DNA from: QQUD01 sp039029915
Lineage (GTDB): Bacteria; Chloroflexota; Anaerolineae; Promineifilales; Promineifilaceae
Length of the DNA stretch: 13,186 nucleotides
Assembly (NCBI GenBank): GCA_039029915.1
Contig: JBCCFD010000206.1
Span: forward strand, 1 to 13,186
Direction: 5' to 3'
The position numbers were made by a program, and so were the translations under genes. Positions 7,059-13,186 of the stretch are shown here, in pieces. Every line of letters begins with the position of its first letter. The first letter of the stretch is position 1. The notes under the pieces are model-generated. The model was not told where the DNA came from. It did not search any database and saw only the letters and a program-made list of their open reading frames with translations.

Positions 7059-7568
7059 ATGACTGAACGAGAGCAAAAAGAGATCTTTGATAGCTGGCTA
7101 GAACAGCACAAAGGCATCCTCTTCAAAATCATACGCGCCTATGCGTTCACCCCGCACGATCAGGAAGACCTTTTCCAAGAGGTCTGCTTGAAAGTGTGGC
7201 AATCCATTCCCGATTTCCGAGGTGAAGCAAAGCCCTCCACATGGATTTATCGTGTGGCGCTCTACGCGGCAACCGTTTGGGTTCGTGGTGAGAAAAAAAG
7301 GCCACCCTCCGATGATCTTGCCGACATCGACCATACGTTAATCATTCAAGACCAATCGAGTAATGAACAGCTTGATTGGCTCTATGAACAAATTGGGCAA
7401 CTCGACCCCGTCGATCGTTCAATTTGCCTGCTGATGTTGGATGGGTATAGCTACAAAGAAATAGCAGCCATCCTTGGGATTTCACAAAGCAATGTAGGTG
7501 TCAAAATTCATCGAATTAAAGAACACCTCGTGCGGAAATCAAGGGAGACACATCAATATGGAGTTTAA
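7059..7568 (+). CDS. ECF-type RNA polymerase sigma-70 family factor
   Basis: A 169-residue protein with two sigma domains only. Region 2 covers residues about 10-80, with the core-binding stretch DQEDLFQEVCLKVW and the -10 contact part around FRGEAKPSTWIYRVA. Region 4 covers about 105-160, with the helix-turn-helix YSYKEIAAILGISQSNVGVKIHRIK region at 130-154. Domains 1.1 and 3 are absent, as in group 4 sigma factors. The frame is open back to a GTG at 6966, but that has no RBS and would add 31 residues that do not look like sigma sequence. The ATG at 7059 gives the usual length and has AAGGA (7043-7047), though 11 nt away. The gene overlaps the next one by 11 nt, the classic sigma/anti-sigma arrangement. 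The sequence style strongly recalls Bacteroidota ECF factors. Confidence 0.9.
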   Translation: MTEREQKEIFDSWLEQHKGILFKIIRAYAFTPHDQEDLFQEVCLKVWQSIPDFRGEAKPSTWIYRVALYAATVWVRGEKKRPPSDDLADIDHTLIIQDQSSNEQLDWLYEQIGQLDPVDRSICLLMLDGYSYKEIAAILGISQSNVGVKIHRIKEHLVRKSRETHQYGV

Positions 7569-8130
7569 AGATATGCAAGTCATTTGGGACAACCAAAATA
7601 ATGAAAAGCTCTATGCCATCAATGAAGAGGCATTGCACGAACAAATCAAACAGAAAGGGCGAACTATGGCCCAAATCTTAAACAAATTTGAATTCATCAT
7701 GATTGGGGTCAACCTCTTTGTGACGGTCTGGTTATTTTATGATGGAATAACAGATGGTGATCCGTGGGTAGACTATATTTTACCCGTTGCTTATCTGTTC
7801 TATACAGTGGTCATGATTTGGCGACGAACCCAGCGGAAAGCAGAAGAGATCCATTTTGCGCCCACCATGATTGGTGACCTTGAAAAGGCGATTTGGCAAG
7901 CCAATTACCTGATCAAACAATCGAAGGACATGATTGGATGGTATTTAGTCCCGCTTATGTTATTGGTTACGATTTTCACCTTTTTCAACAGAGGTTTCTG
8001 GTTTGCCGTTGGGTTCATGGTGCTCGTCGTGCCTGCTACATACTTTGCAAGCAAGTGGGAAATCAACAAGTTTTATGCCCCAAAGCTACGCGATCTTGAA
8101 GCACTTAAAGAAACATTGCTGGATTCTTAG
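7558..8130 (+). CDS. Four-helix membrane protein, probable anti-sigma partner
   Basis: A 190-residue protein with four predicted membrane helices (about 43-62, 70-88, 126-142, 146-164). It has a cytoplasmic N-terminus of about 40 residues (pattern IW, then LYAINEEALHEQIKQKG) and charged segments after helix 2 and at the end. I know similar N-terminal patterns from membrane proteins encoded next to ECF sigma factors in Bacteroidota. It lacks the HxxxCxxC zinc anti-sigma signature, so a role as anti-sigma factor is inferred from gene order. The ATG at 7558 follows AGGGAG (7542-7547) and overlaps the end of the sigma gene by 11 nt, implying coupled, near-equal synthesis. The frame also opens upstream at 7498, inside the sigma gene, without RBS support. 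Confidence 0.8.
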   Translation: MEFKDMQVIWDNQNNEKLYAINEEALHEQIKQKGRTMAQILNKFEFIMIGVNLFVTVWLFYDGITDGDPWVDYILPVAYLFYTVVMIWRRTQRKAEEIHFAPTMIGDLEKAIWQANYLIKQSKDMIGWYLVPLMLLVTIFTFFNRGFWFAVGFMVLVVPATYFASKWEINKFYAPKLRDLEALKETLLDS

Positions 8131-8147
8131 AGAAAAGAGAAAAAAGA

Positions 8148-8277
8148 AAAGAGTAGAGAGTGTAGAGAGAGGCATTTGTAAATTAGGCTTACTTTTCATC
8201 AATGACAAACTTGAAGAAAAGCAAAACGATTTATCAATAAATCCTCTAAATCTTTTCTCTCTACTCTCTACTCTTTA
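8148..8277. repeat. Inverted heptamer repeats between convergent genes
   Basis: The left arm (8148-8170) holds AAAGAG, TAGAGAG, a TG bulge and TAGAGAGA. The right arm (8256-8276) is its complement as tandem heptamers CTCTCTA, CTCTCTA, CTCTTTA (8257-8277). The 21 paired positions flank about 85 bp. It may act as a bidirectional transcript end for the two convergent genes, or be a small repeat element. Confidence 0.6.
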
Positions 8278-8285
8278 CTCCAAAC

Positions 8286-10028
8286 CTAGTCCGCAAATAG
8301 CGCGTCCCCTCGATGTAAACGTTTTGCAATTTGATATGTTTGGCCTTGAGCCCGTACGGTAGGTGAATGGGCGGCAAGATAGCGTGCAGCGGCAATGAGC
8401 GTATTACGGCCGTATTCCCCATCACCGAGCAATTGCACTTGATTGATAGCCGCTTCAACTGACTGAATCGTGTGAAAATCCCGATCTTCCCGAAGCAACA
8501 GCTTCCCAAGCATAGCAATTAAGGCAGAAATATCTCCCTCACTCCCTAAGCTGTCGGCAACAAGCTGAGCAGCTTGATTCACTCGCTGCTGCTGATTGAG
8601 TAATTGGGGGAATTCGTTAAGCGCTTCTTTGGCTGAACGGCCGTTTAACGGCAACGCTATTGTGGGCAACCTAGCTGCTGGAATGTTCAAAAACCGATCC
8701 AAGTAAACGCTCATCGCTGCATCAAACACACCGCGGAGCAAATCTAAAGACGGGGCTCGCTTTAGTCCCATCTGAATGGCGTTGGCAAACGTAAAAGTGT
8801 GCAGCGCAGTATCCCAATCACCAAACTCGTTGCTAATATGAAATCGGGCAATGCGCAGAGCCGCCGCATAGCTAACCGTCTGTGCCAAATCATGAGCTGT
8901 CCGCCCTTCTTTGAGCAGTGTAAAAAGAGCGTCAACAGTTGCTTGTGGATCATCTTCAAGCAAGGTCGTGACGAGTTCATCAATCACTTGACCGGATGTG
9001 CTGCCAAGAACGGCCGTTTTATCTAACTCTCCAAACCGACCAAAAACGGTGGACAAAATATCAATCAGGTCAATGGGGCTGCGCCAAGCATTTGACTCCT
9101 CCATCCTAGCTGCGCGAGCATAACCACTCACCAAACTCGTCAAAACAGGTTCCGCTAACTCCCAGCCGGCAATATCCAAAGCTTCAAAGGCTTTATTGGT
9201 AAAGTCAGCAGGGTGACCAATATCAATATATCGATAATCAGTCACCGCTGAAAACAGCATATCTGCCAGTTCCTGCTGCGTTGCACCCGTCCTAATTGCG
9301 GAAACGATACAGCGCTCTGACCCCTCGCTATCCCGTACCGCTAAAAATTGACGAAGCCAACGTTTGAGGGTAGGAATATCAGTTGGATTACCGGGCAACG
9401 GCCGTATCCCAAAGCGAGGTGGATGATTAAAACTATCACGACTCACGGCATTTAAACCTTGAAACAACGCTCTAGGTCGGTCTTCAGCATTTAAATGGGG
9501 CAGCATGTTCATAAAACAGGTGTGCATCGTCAAGCCTTGGCCCCAACCATTTTGGCGATAGGTTGAGCCAAATTGAAGTCCTGCTCTAAATGGCTCAATC
9601 GCTGACTGATCAGCCTCCATCAAGACAAGCACCGCTTTTCCAACAACAAGCGGAATGTCACGTTCGAGACCCACCTGAAGTCGATCTTTTTGGTGAACTA
9701 CGGGATCGCGATATCGAGCTAAATCAACCCAGACTTCATTATCCTTTACAACCACTGGGAAGGCACGTACATCGTCGGCAAACTGATCAAAAGTACCACC
9801 TGTCTCTAAATCAAACCGGGCATGATGCCAATGACAAACCAGTATGCCATCTTTGACAGAGCCTTTATCAAGCGGGAATCCCATATGAGGACACCGATTA
9901 TCAACGGCATAAACAGAATCGGCCGTGGCATAAAGGGCAACAGTATGCCCTTTAAGCTGAACAACGCGACAACCCTTCTCTTTTAATTCATCATAGGATA
10001 TGGCAGGAACAAATTGGGTTTGACTCAT
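8286..10028 (-). CDS. Rieske [2Fe-2S] domain fused to a large uncharacterised helical region
   Basis: A 580-residue protein. Residues 1-110 are a Rieske-type ferredoxin domain with a full cluster motif CxH-x16-CxxH (C46, H48, C65, H68), like the N-terminal domains of ring-hydroxylating oxygenases and of small-subunit nitrite reductases. It should bind a 2Fe-2S cluster and pass single electrons. Residues about 115-580 do not look like the oxygenase catalytic domain. They are mainly helical, with a His-containing stretch (H169, H178, H202) and a striking segment DYRYIDIGHPADFTNKAFEA at 264-283 (H272 followed by DFTNKA). I do not know its reaction. No membrane segment or signal peptide is seen. 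AAGGAG (complement of 10035-10040), 6 nt from the ATG, fixes the start. It is monocistronic, convergent with the sigma operon and divergent from the next gene. It carries four copies of the ACGGCCGT palindrome. Confidence 0.85.
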   Translation of the reverse strand: MSQTQFVPAISYDELKEKGCRVVQLKGHTVALYATADSVYAVDNRCPHMGFPLDKGSVKDGILVCHWHHARFDLETGGTFDQFADDVRAFPVVVKDNEVWVDLARYRDPVVHQKDRLQVGLERDIPLVVGKAVLVLMEADQSAIEPFRAGLQFGSTYRQNGWGQGLTMHTCFMNMLPHLNAEDRPRALFQGLNAVSRDSFNHPPRFGIRPLPGNPTDIPTLKRWLRQFLAVRDSEGSERCIVSAIRTGATQQELADMLFSAVTDYRYIDIGHPADFTNKAFEALDIAGWELAEPVLTSLVSGYARAARMEESNAWRSPIDLIDILSTVFGRFGELDKTAVLGSTSGQVIDELVTTLLEDDPQATVDALFTLLKEGRTAHDLAQTVSYAAALRIARFHISNEFGDWDTALHTFTFANAIQMGLKRAPSLDLLRGVFDAAMSVYLDRFLNIPAARLPTIALPLNGRSAKEALNEFPQLLNQQQRVNQAAQLVADSLGSEGDISALIAMLGKLLLREDRDFHTIQSVEAAINQVQLLGDGEYGRNTLIAAARYLAAHSPTVRAQGQTYQIAKRLHRGDALFAD

Positions 10029-10155
10029 CAGGTTCTCCTTATGTGCAGACTAAGGGTTGAGGGAGAGAAATCAACCCGATAATCCTTAGATCACACCGTC
10101 CTCTATCTTCATGTGTCCAAGCGTAGCAAGAGAAAATTATTTTGCCCATCCAAAC

Positions 10156-10190
10156 AAGATCAGGGTTCAACCTGTACAAAAGATCAGGTT
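10156..10190. promoter_or_regulatory. Direct and inverted repeats between divergent genes
   Basis: AAGATCAGG occurs at 10156-10164 and 10180-10188, 24 bp apart. Inside, AACCTG (10169-10174) and CAGGTT (10185-10190) form an inverted repeat with a 10-bp centre. The location between two divergent starts suggests a possible operator. Confidence 0.35.
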
Positions 10191-10231
10191 AGCAACTTCA
10201 GAAAATTTAACTTTTGAGCCTCTGATCTAAT

Positions 10232-10259
10232 TTGTAAAAGATTTGATGGTCTGTATAAT
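10232..10259 (+). promoter_or_regulatory. Candidate sigma-70 promoter for the small secreted protein gene
   Basis: TTGTAA (10232-10237), 16 bp, then a perfect TATAAT (10254-10259). The ATG at 10292 lies 33 nt past the -10 box, consistent with a short leader. Confidence 0.45.
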
Positions 10260-10291
10260 CCTCGCCGACCATATTGGAGATGATGATATTA

Positions 10292-10519
10292 ATGGGTGCC
10301 CACAAAAAACAACTGCTTGTACTTTTCACCGTGGCCGCAGCTTTTTTGATGCCACTAACCGTAATTGCTCAAGAAACCCCAAACGAAACTGGCCCGACCC
10401 CGCTATTATCAACTTTCGCACTCATATTGCTGATTATTTTTGCCATCGCTGTCATTGTGGCTGCTGGACTCGGCATTGTTGGTATTGGCCACTCTATACG
10501 CCTTCACGATGAAGGATAA
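10292..10519 (+). CDS. Small protein with signal peptide and C-terminal membrane helix
   Basis: A 75-residue protein. A Lys-containing start (MGAHKKQ) is followed by a hydrophobic stretch to about residue 26 ending in VIA before QETPNE, which looks like a signal peptide with a cleavage site. A second hydrophobic segment (about 40-67) could be a membrane anchor. If the first is cleaved, the product would be a single-span protein with a very short outer segment. Starts at TTG 10274, ATG 10280 and ATG 10283 are in frame, but they overlap or crowd the only GGAG (10276-10279). ATG 10292, 12 nt after it, is preferred. I do not recognise the family. It is divergent from the Rieske gene, with its own promoter candidate. 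Confidence 0.6.
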   Translation: MGAHKKQLLVLFTVAAAFLMPLTVIAQETPNETGPTPLLSTFALILLIIFAIAVIVAAGLGIVGIGHSIRLHDEG

Positions 10520-10549
10520 GTAAGAAGCAAAAGCTTTTTATGATAAATG

Positions 10550-10606
10550 ACATTGGGGTTTTCATAAATCTTTTGCCAATGTTACGTTTTGCGGATAAAA
10601 CATTGG
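10550..10606. promoter_or_regulatory. Three alternating ACATTGG / CCAATGT sites
   Basis: ACATTGGGGT at 10550-10559 and 10600-10609 are exact direct repeats 50 bp apart. CCAATGTT (10576-10583) is complementary to both, to 7 bases of the first copy and to 8 bases (AACATTGG, 10599-10606) of the second. The central copy overlaps a -35-like box and the last overlaps a -10-like box. Confidence 0.5.
10573..10601 (+). promoter_or_regulatory. Candidate promoter for the shikimate-dehydrogenase-like gene
   Basis: TTGCCA (10573-10578), 17 bp, then TAAAAC (10596-10601): five of six and four of six consensus bases. The start of transcription would fall about 30 nt before the ATG at 10636. The boxes overlap the ACATTGG-type sites. 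Confidence 0.35.
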
Positions 10607-10635
10607 GGTAAATCTTTGAAAAATTGTGAAACTTA

Positions 10636-11565
10636 ATGACCGACGAAAAAATCTTCTACTTTGTAGGCGTCACCACGAACCAATCTAAAATTAACCAGCT
10701 TTTCCCACTGTGGATGAAAGTACTAGGTCGCGAAGATGTTGTAATTCGCGGGATAGACCATCCTTTAAACCACACACCAGAAGCATATCGGCGTTCAGTT
10801 GACCATATAAAAACAGCCCCCAACGTGCTCGGCGCACTCGTTACGGCGCATAAGCTCAATATGTTGGCTGCTTCCCACGATTTATTTGATTTTCTCGATC
10901 CCCTCGCTGAAGAAATTGATGAAATTTCCTGCATTTCTAAACCGTATGGCAAACTATTTGGGTTTGCCAAAGATCCCATTACCGCAGGAAAAGCGCTGCA
11001 TGATATTGTGGGAAATGGCTATTTTGGCAAAACGGGTGGAGAAATTTGCTGTTTTGGAGCAGGTGGCGCAGCGGTAGCCCTATTACGTTATTTAATGCAA
11101 CAAGCAGATAGCAATGATAAGCCAAAACAGTTTACGGCCGTTGATATTTTACCTGAGCGCCTAAACCACATGAACATCGTCTCTCAAAAAAGCCACCACG
11201 GAATGGTGGTCAATCTCGTTCACAGTCATTCTGCGGCAGAAAATGATAAGATTTTAGATTCTCTCCCAGAGAACAGCATTGTTATTAATGCGACCGGCTT
11301 AGGGAAAGACAGACCTGGCTCCCCACTCACAGAAACGGCCGTCTTTCCTAAGAACGGGATAGTTTGGGAATTTAATTATCGGGGAGAACGGCCATTTTAT
11401 CAGCTAGCCCTCAGTCAAAAAGACACCCAAAATCTGCAAATCGAGGATGGGTGGGATTACTTCATTCACGGCTGGTCAGAAGTGATTGCTGAGGTACTCG
11501 ATTTTGATTTAACCGACGCCTTGTACCAAGAGCTCAAAACCGTCGCCAACACCATAAGAGCTTAA
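10636..11565 (+). CDS. Shikimate dehydrogenase-like NAD(P)-dependent oxidoreductase
   Basis: A 309-residue protein with the two-domain AroE layout. The N-terminal domain has the catalytic Lys equivalent K73 in LVTAHK (AroE has NVTxPxK) and the catalytic Asp equivalent D113 in GFAKDPITAG (AroE has GxNTDxxG). The Rossmann domain begins with GAGGAA (141-146), and INATGLG follows at about residue 217. Both catalytic residues are kept, but the shikimate-binding SxS motif near the N-terminus is replaced (FVGVTTNQS), and NTD is changed to AKD. The substrate is therefore probably not plain shikimate; quinate-like or other polyols or hydroxyacids are possible. No Shine-Dalgarno sequence is evident before the ATG at 10636, but the conserved first strand starts immediately after it, so the start is likely right. 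It is convergent with the Pnkp gene, with 58 nt between the stops. Confidence 0.8.
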   Translation: MTDEKIFYFVGVTTNQSKINQLFPLWMKVLGREDVVIRGIDHPLNHTPEAYRRSVDHIKTAPNVLGALVTAHKLNMLAASHDLFDFLDPLAEEIDEISCISKPYGKLFGFAKDPITAGKALHDIVGNGYFGKTGGEICCFGAGGAAVALLRYLMQQADSNDKPKQFTAVDILPERLNHMNIVSQKSHHGMVVNLVHSHSAAENDKILDSLPENSIVINATGLGKDRPGSPLTETAVFPKNGIVWEFNYRGERPFYQLALSQKDTQNLQIEDGWDYFIHGWSEVIAEVLDFDLTDALYQELKTVANTIRA

Positions 11566-11623
11566 TTTCCCATATCTAAGCGAACAGGCGTTTGCTGTGC
11601 GATCTCCACCTGAACCATTTAAA

Positions 11624-13186
11624 TTATAATCTCGGATCAACTGGCTCGCTTTCCATTGCCAGCACGCCAAAGACGCACTCATGTACTTTCCGCAGCGGTT
11701 CGTGCCGCACAAAACGCTCTAGCCCTTCGACACCAAGCGCAAACTCACGCACCGCCATTGACCGTTTATGCCCAACCCGACGCGAGCGCAAATGCTTGAT
11801 GTTGTCAGGCAAATTATATTCAGGGCCATAAATGATGCGCAGATATTCTGCCCCTCGGCATTTAACTGCAGGCTGGATCAGACCCTTGATACCCGTTACT
11901 ACAAAATCAAGCGGTTTGACGACCATCCCTTCGCTCCCCTTCTCTGTCATGCCGTGCCACCACTTAACGGCCGTTTCCACTTCACCCTCATCCTCTAAAT
12001 TTACCAGCTTATAGTTTGTCATCTGTAAAATCGGATCAGGTGTGGCGCACAGATGCTTCGCAATCATCTCCATATGCCACTGATGGGTTTTATCGACAAA
12101 AACGGCCGTTTCTGCTGCCAAGAGGTGGAAGGGCGCCAACCGTAAATCCTCTAGCGTAACCACCGGCCAGCAATACTGCTGGTAAGCTGAGATGTAGCCC
12201 GATACGGCTTCAGCACGAGGCTGGAATTGGGTCACTAGCTCATCAACAGGGGCACCGCTGGTTTGAGCCTGTTGTAAAACGGCCGTTGTCATGGCCATCG
12301 CCGCCGTAGCAGATGCTCCAACCGCCGCGTACTGGTCTTCTAGCAAGCCCTGTGCCTTTGTCGACCACGGCATCAGTTCACAGTCGAGGCAAACCCAGTT
12401 TGTTTCAAACGCGTCCCAAAACCCCGTGTCGGTCAATGCGTTGCTAACTCGCTGGAGCATATTTTGCTCTAACCCCAAATCATCAAAAAAGCGGCGACCT
12501 GTACGCGTGTACACAATGCCCAAAGAGGTTTCATCGACCCCAAAACGCTGTTTAGGCACAGACTCATCTTGGCACACGATGACAACCGCACGGGACCCCA
12601 TATGTTTTTCTTCACAAACGGCCGTTTTCACCCCGCTGGCTCGAAAGTAATCAAACGCCTGTGTGGGATGTTCCAGAAAATCTGGCAAATCGCTCGTTTC
12701 TGTAGGTGACATTGTGGGGGGTAAATAGATGAGCCATTTTGGATCAACGGCAAACCGGCTCATCACCTCAAGAGCAGCAATGCTGTTTTCTTCGCGCAGG
12801 GTAATATTGGGCCGCAGGCGCGTGTTAACAAATCGCTTGCCCGTCACGTCACCGATATTCAGTATATCATCGTATTCTTGCTGGGCGGACGCCTCTTGTT
12901 CTTTGGGGATTAACGGCCGTTTAGACACCGCATACTCATGTTTAGCAGGCACCGAGACCAACTGCTGCTCTGGCAGACGCAGCGCCGACAGTTTGCCCCC
13001 AAAGACACACCCTGTATCCAGGTTGATCGTGTTGTTGAGCCACTCTGCATTAAAGACAGGGGTATGCCCATACACTACCATCGCCTGGCCTCGATAATCT
13101 GCGGCCCAGTTGAGGCGCACGGGTAAATCATATTCGTCACGCTCGCCCGTTGTATCACCATATAGCGCAAAGCTGCGAATCTTGCC
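11624..13186 (-). CDS. pnkp: Polynucleotide kinase-phosphatase/ligase (bacterial RNA-repair Pnkp), 5' end outside window
   Basis: The last 520 residues of Pnkp, the trifunctional RNA end-healing and sealing enzyme that works with the 2'-O-methyltransferase Hen1. The frame is open to the window edge: 22 codons before the first GTG still read as Pnkp (SFALYGDTTGE), so the gene continues outside, with the kinase domain and most of the phosphatase missing. Visible residues about 1-80 end the metallophosphoesterase domain (GHTPV with H41; DTGCVFGG about residue 57). The rest is the ligase/adenylyltransferase: motif I EEKHMGSR with nucleophile Lys (codon 12605-12607), LDCELMPW, EGMVVKP, and VKCRG, followed by the family's typical C-terminus ending ESEPVDPRL. 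All ligase motifs are intact. Known members run to about 850-870 residues. Five ACGGCCGT palindromes lie in this gene, four reading Thr-Ala-Val. Confidence 0.93.
   Translation of the reverse strand, partial: GKIRSFALYGDTTGERDEYDLPVRLNWAADYRGQAMVVYGHTPVFNAEWLNNTINLDTGCVFGGKLSALRLPEQQLVSVPAKHEYAVSKRPLIPKEQEASAQQEYDDILNIGDVTGKRFVNTRLRPNITLREENSIAALEVMSRFAVDPKWLIYLPPTMSPTETSDLPDFLEHPTQAFDYFRASGVKTAVCEEKHMGSRAVVIVCQDESVPKQRFGVDETSLGIVYTRTGRRFFDDLGLEQNMLQRVSNALTDTGFWDAFETNWVCLDCELMPWSTKAQGLLEDQYAAVGASATAAMAMTTAVLQQAQTSGAPVDELVTQFQPRAEAVSGYISAYQQYCWPVVTLEDLRLAPFHLLAAETAVFVDKTHQWHMEMIAKHLCATPDPILQMTNYKLVNLEDEGEVETAVKWWHGMTEKGSEGMVVKPLDFVVTGIKGLIQPAVKCRGAEYLRIIYGPEYNLPDNIKHLRSRRVGHKRSMAVREFALGVEGLERFVRHEPLRKVHECVFGVLAMESEPVDPRL

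Noticed and set aside
8003..8362. Frame spanning the 3' end of the membrane regulator and the inverted repeat
   Set aside because: It crosses low-complexity repeat DNA and runs antisense into the Rieske gene; no RBS.
9590..9856. Open frame of 88 codons on the plus strand
   Set aside because: Antisense to the Rieske gene; its composition reflects the other strand.
10243..10512. Open frame overlapping the small secreted-protein gene
   Set aside because: Cys- and His-rich nonsense in another frame; the frame starting at 10292 has a signal peptide and a membrane helix.
10520..10572. Terminator after the small secreted-protein gene (AAAAGCTTTTT)
   Set aside because: The stem is only the self-complementary AAAAGCTTTT with no loop; it cannot form a usable hairpin.
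11579..11596. Short hairpin AGCGAAC / GTTTGCT between convergent genes
   Set aside because: One wobble pair in a 7-bp stem and no T-run on either side; too weak to call a terminator.
12729..13097. Open frame of 122 codons on the plus strand
   Set aside because: It lies wholly inside the Pnkp gene on the other strand, has no protein-like features or RBS, and is a shadow frame.

Overview
The window is a bacterial chromosome segment with moderate GC and ordinary housekeeping or accessory genes. It has no rRNA, tRNA, CRISPR array, transposase or phage gene that I can see. The gene mix is an Rv-type cyclase with a START-like domain, a Rieske fusion, a cyclase-family hydrolase, an M48 protease and a Pnkp RNA-repair enzyme. 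That mix, with the short intergenic simple repeats, fits a Chloroflexota-like (Anaerolineae/Ardenticatenia-type) filamentous bacterium, but this is inference. The sigma/membrane-protein pair at 7059-8130 looks more like pairs I know from Bacteroidota.

Layout, left to right. (1) 6-1889 (+): class III nucleotidyl cyclase with an N-terminal SRPBCC-like domain and a zinc ribbon; its start may lie off the left edge. (2) 2018-2191 (+): small two-helix membrane protein. (3) 2313-5281 (+): probable three-gene unit of a divergent aldehyde dehydrogenase, a small AT-rich DUF4177-like protein whose ATG abuts the upstream stop, and a kynurenine-formamidase-like cyclase-family protein with an extra N-terminal domain. 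(4) 5478-6827 (+): four-helix membrane protein and membrane-anchored M48 metallopeptidase, 6 nt apart. (5) 7059-8130 (+): ECF-type sigma factor overlapping by 11 nt a four-helix membrane protein that is probably its regulator. (6) 8286-10028 (-): Rieske 2Fe-2S domain fused to a long uncharacterised region. (7) 10292-10519 (+): small secreted or membrane protein, divergent from the Rieske gene. (8) 10636-11565 (+): shikimate-dehydrogenase-like protein with altered substrate motifs. (9) 11624-13186 (-): C-terminal 520 residues of polynucleotide kinase-phosphatase/ligase (Pnkp), running off the right edge.

The strongest unexplained signal is not a gene. The perfect 8-bp palindrome ACGGCCGT occurs 19 times in 13.2 kb, against about 0.2 expected for a random 8-mer. 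Eleven copies extend to the 10-mer AACGGCCGTT. The copies sit in both gene orientations and in all three reading frames (read as Thr-Ala-Val, Arg-Pro-Leu/Tyr, or Asn/Tyr-Gly-Arg), so the selection or spread is at DNA level. This resembles the HIP1 highly iterated palindrome of cyanobacteria but with a different sequence.

Intergenic regions also hold structured DNA. There is a degenerate TCAG octamer array (5286-5321), heptamer repeats in inverted orientation between two convergent genes (8148-8277), a 9-bp inverted repeat just upstream of the sigma gene (6975-7006), and three alternating ACATTGG/CCAATGT sites over the likely promoter of the shikimate-dehydrogenase-like gene (10550-10606). No gene-free stretch exceeds 300 bases.
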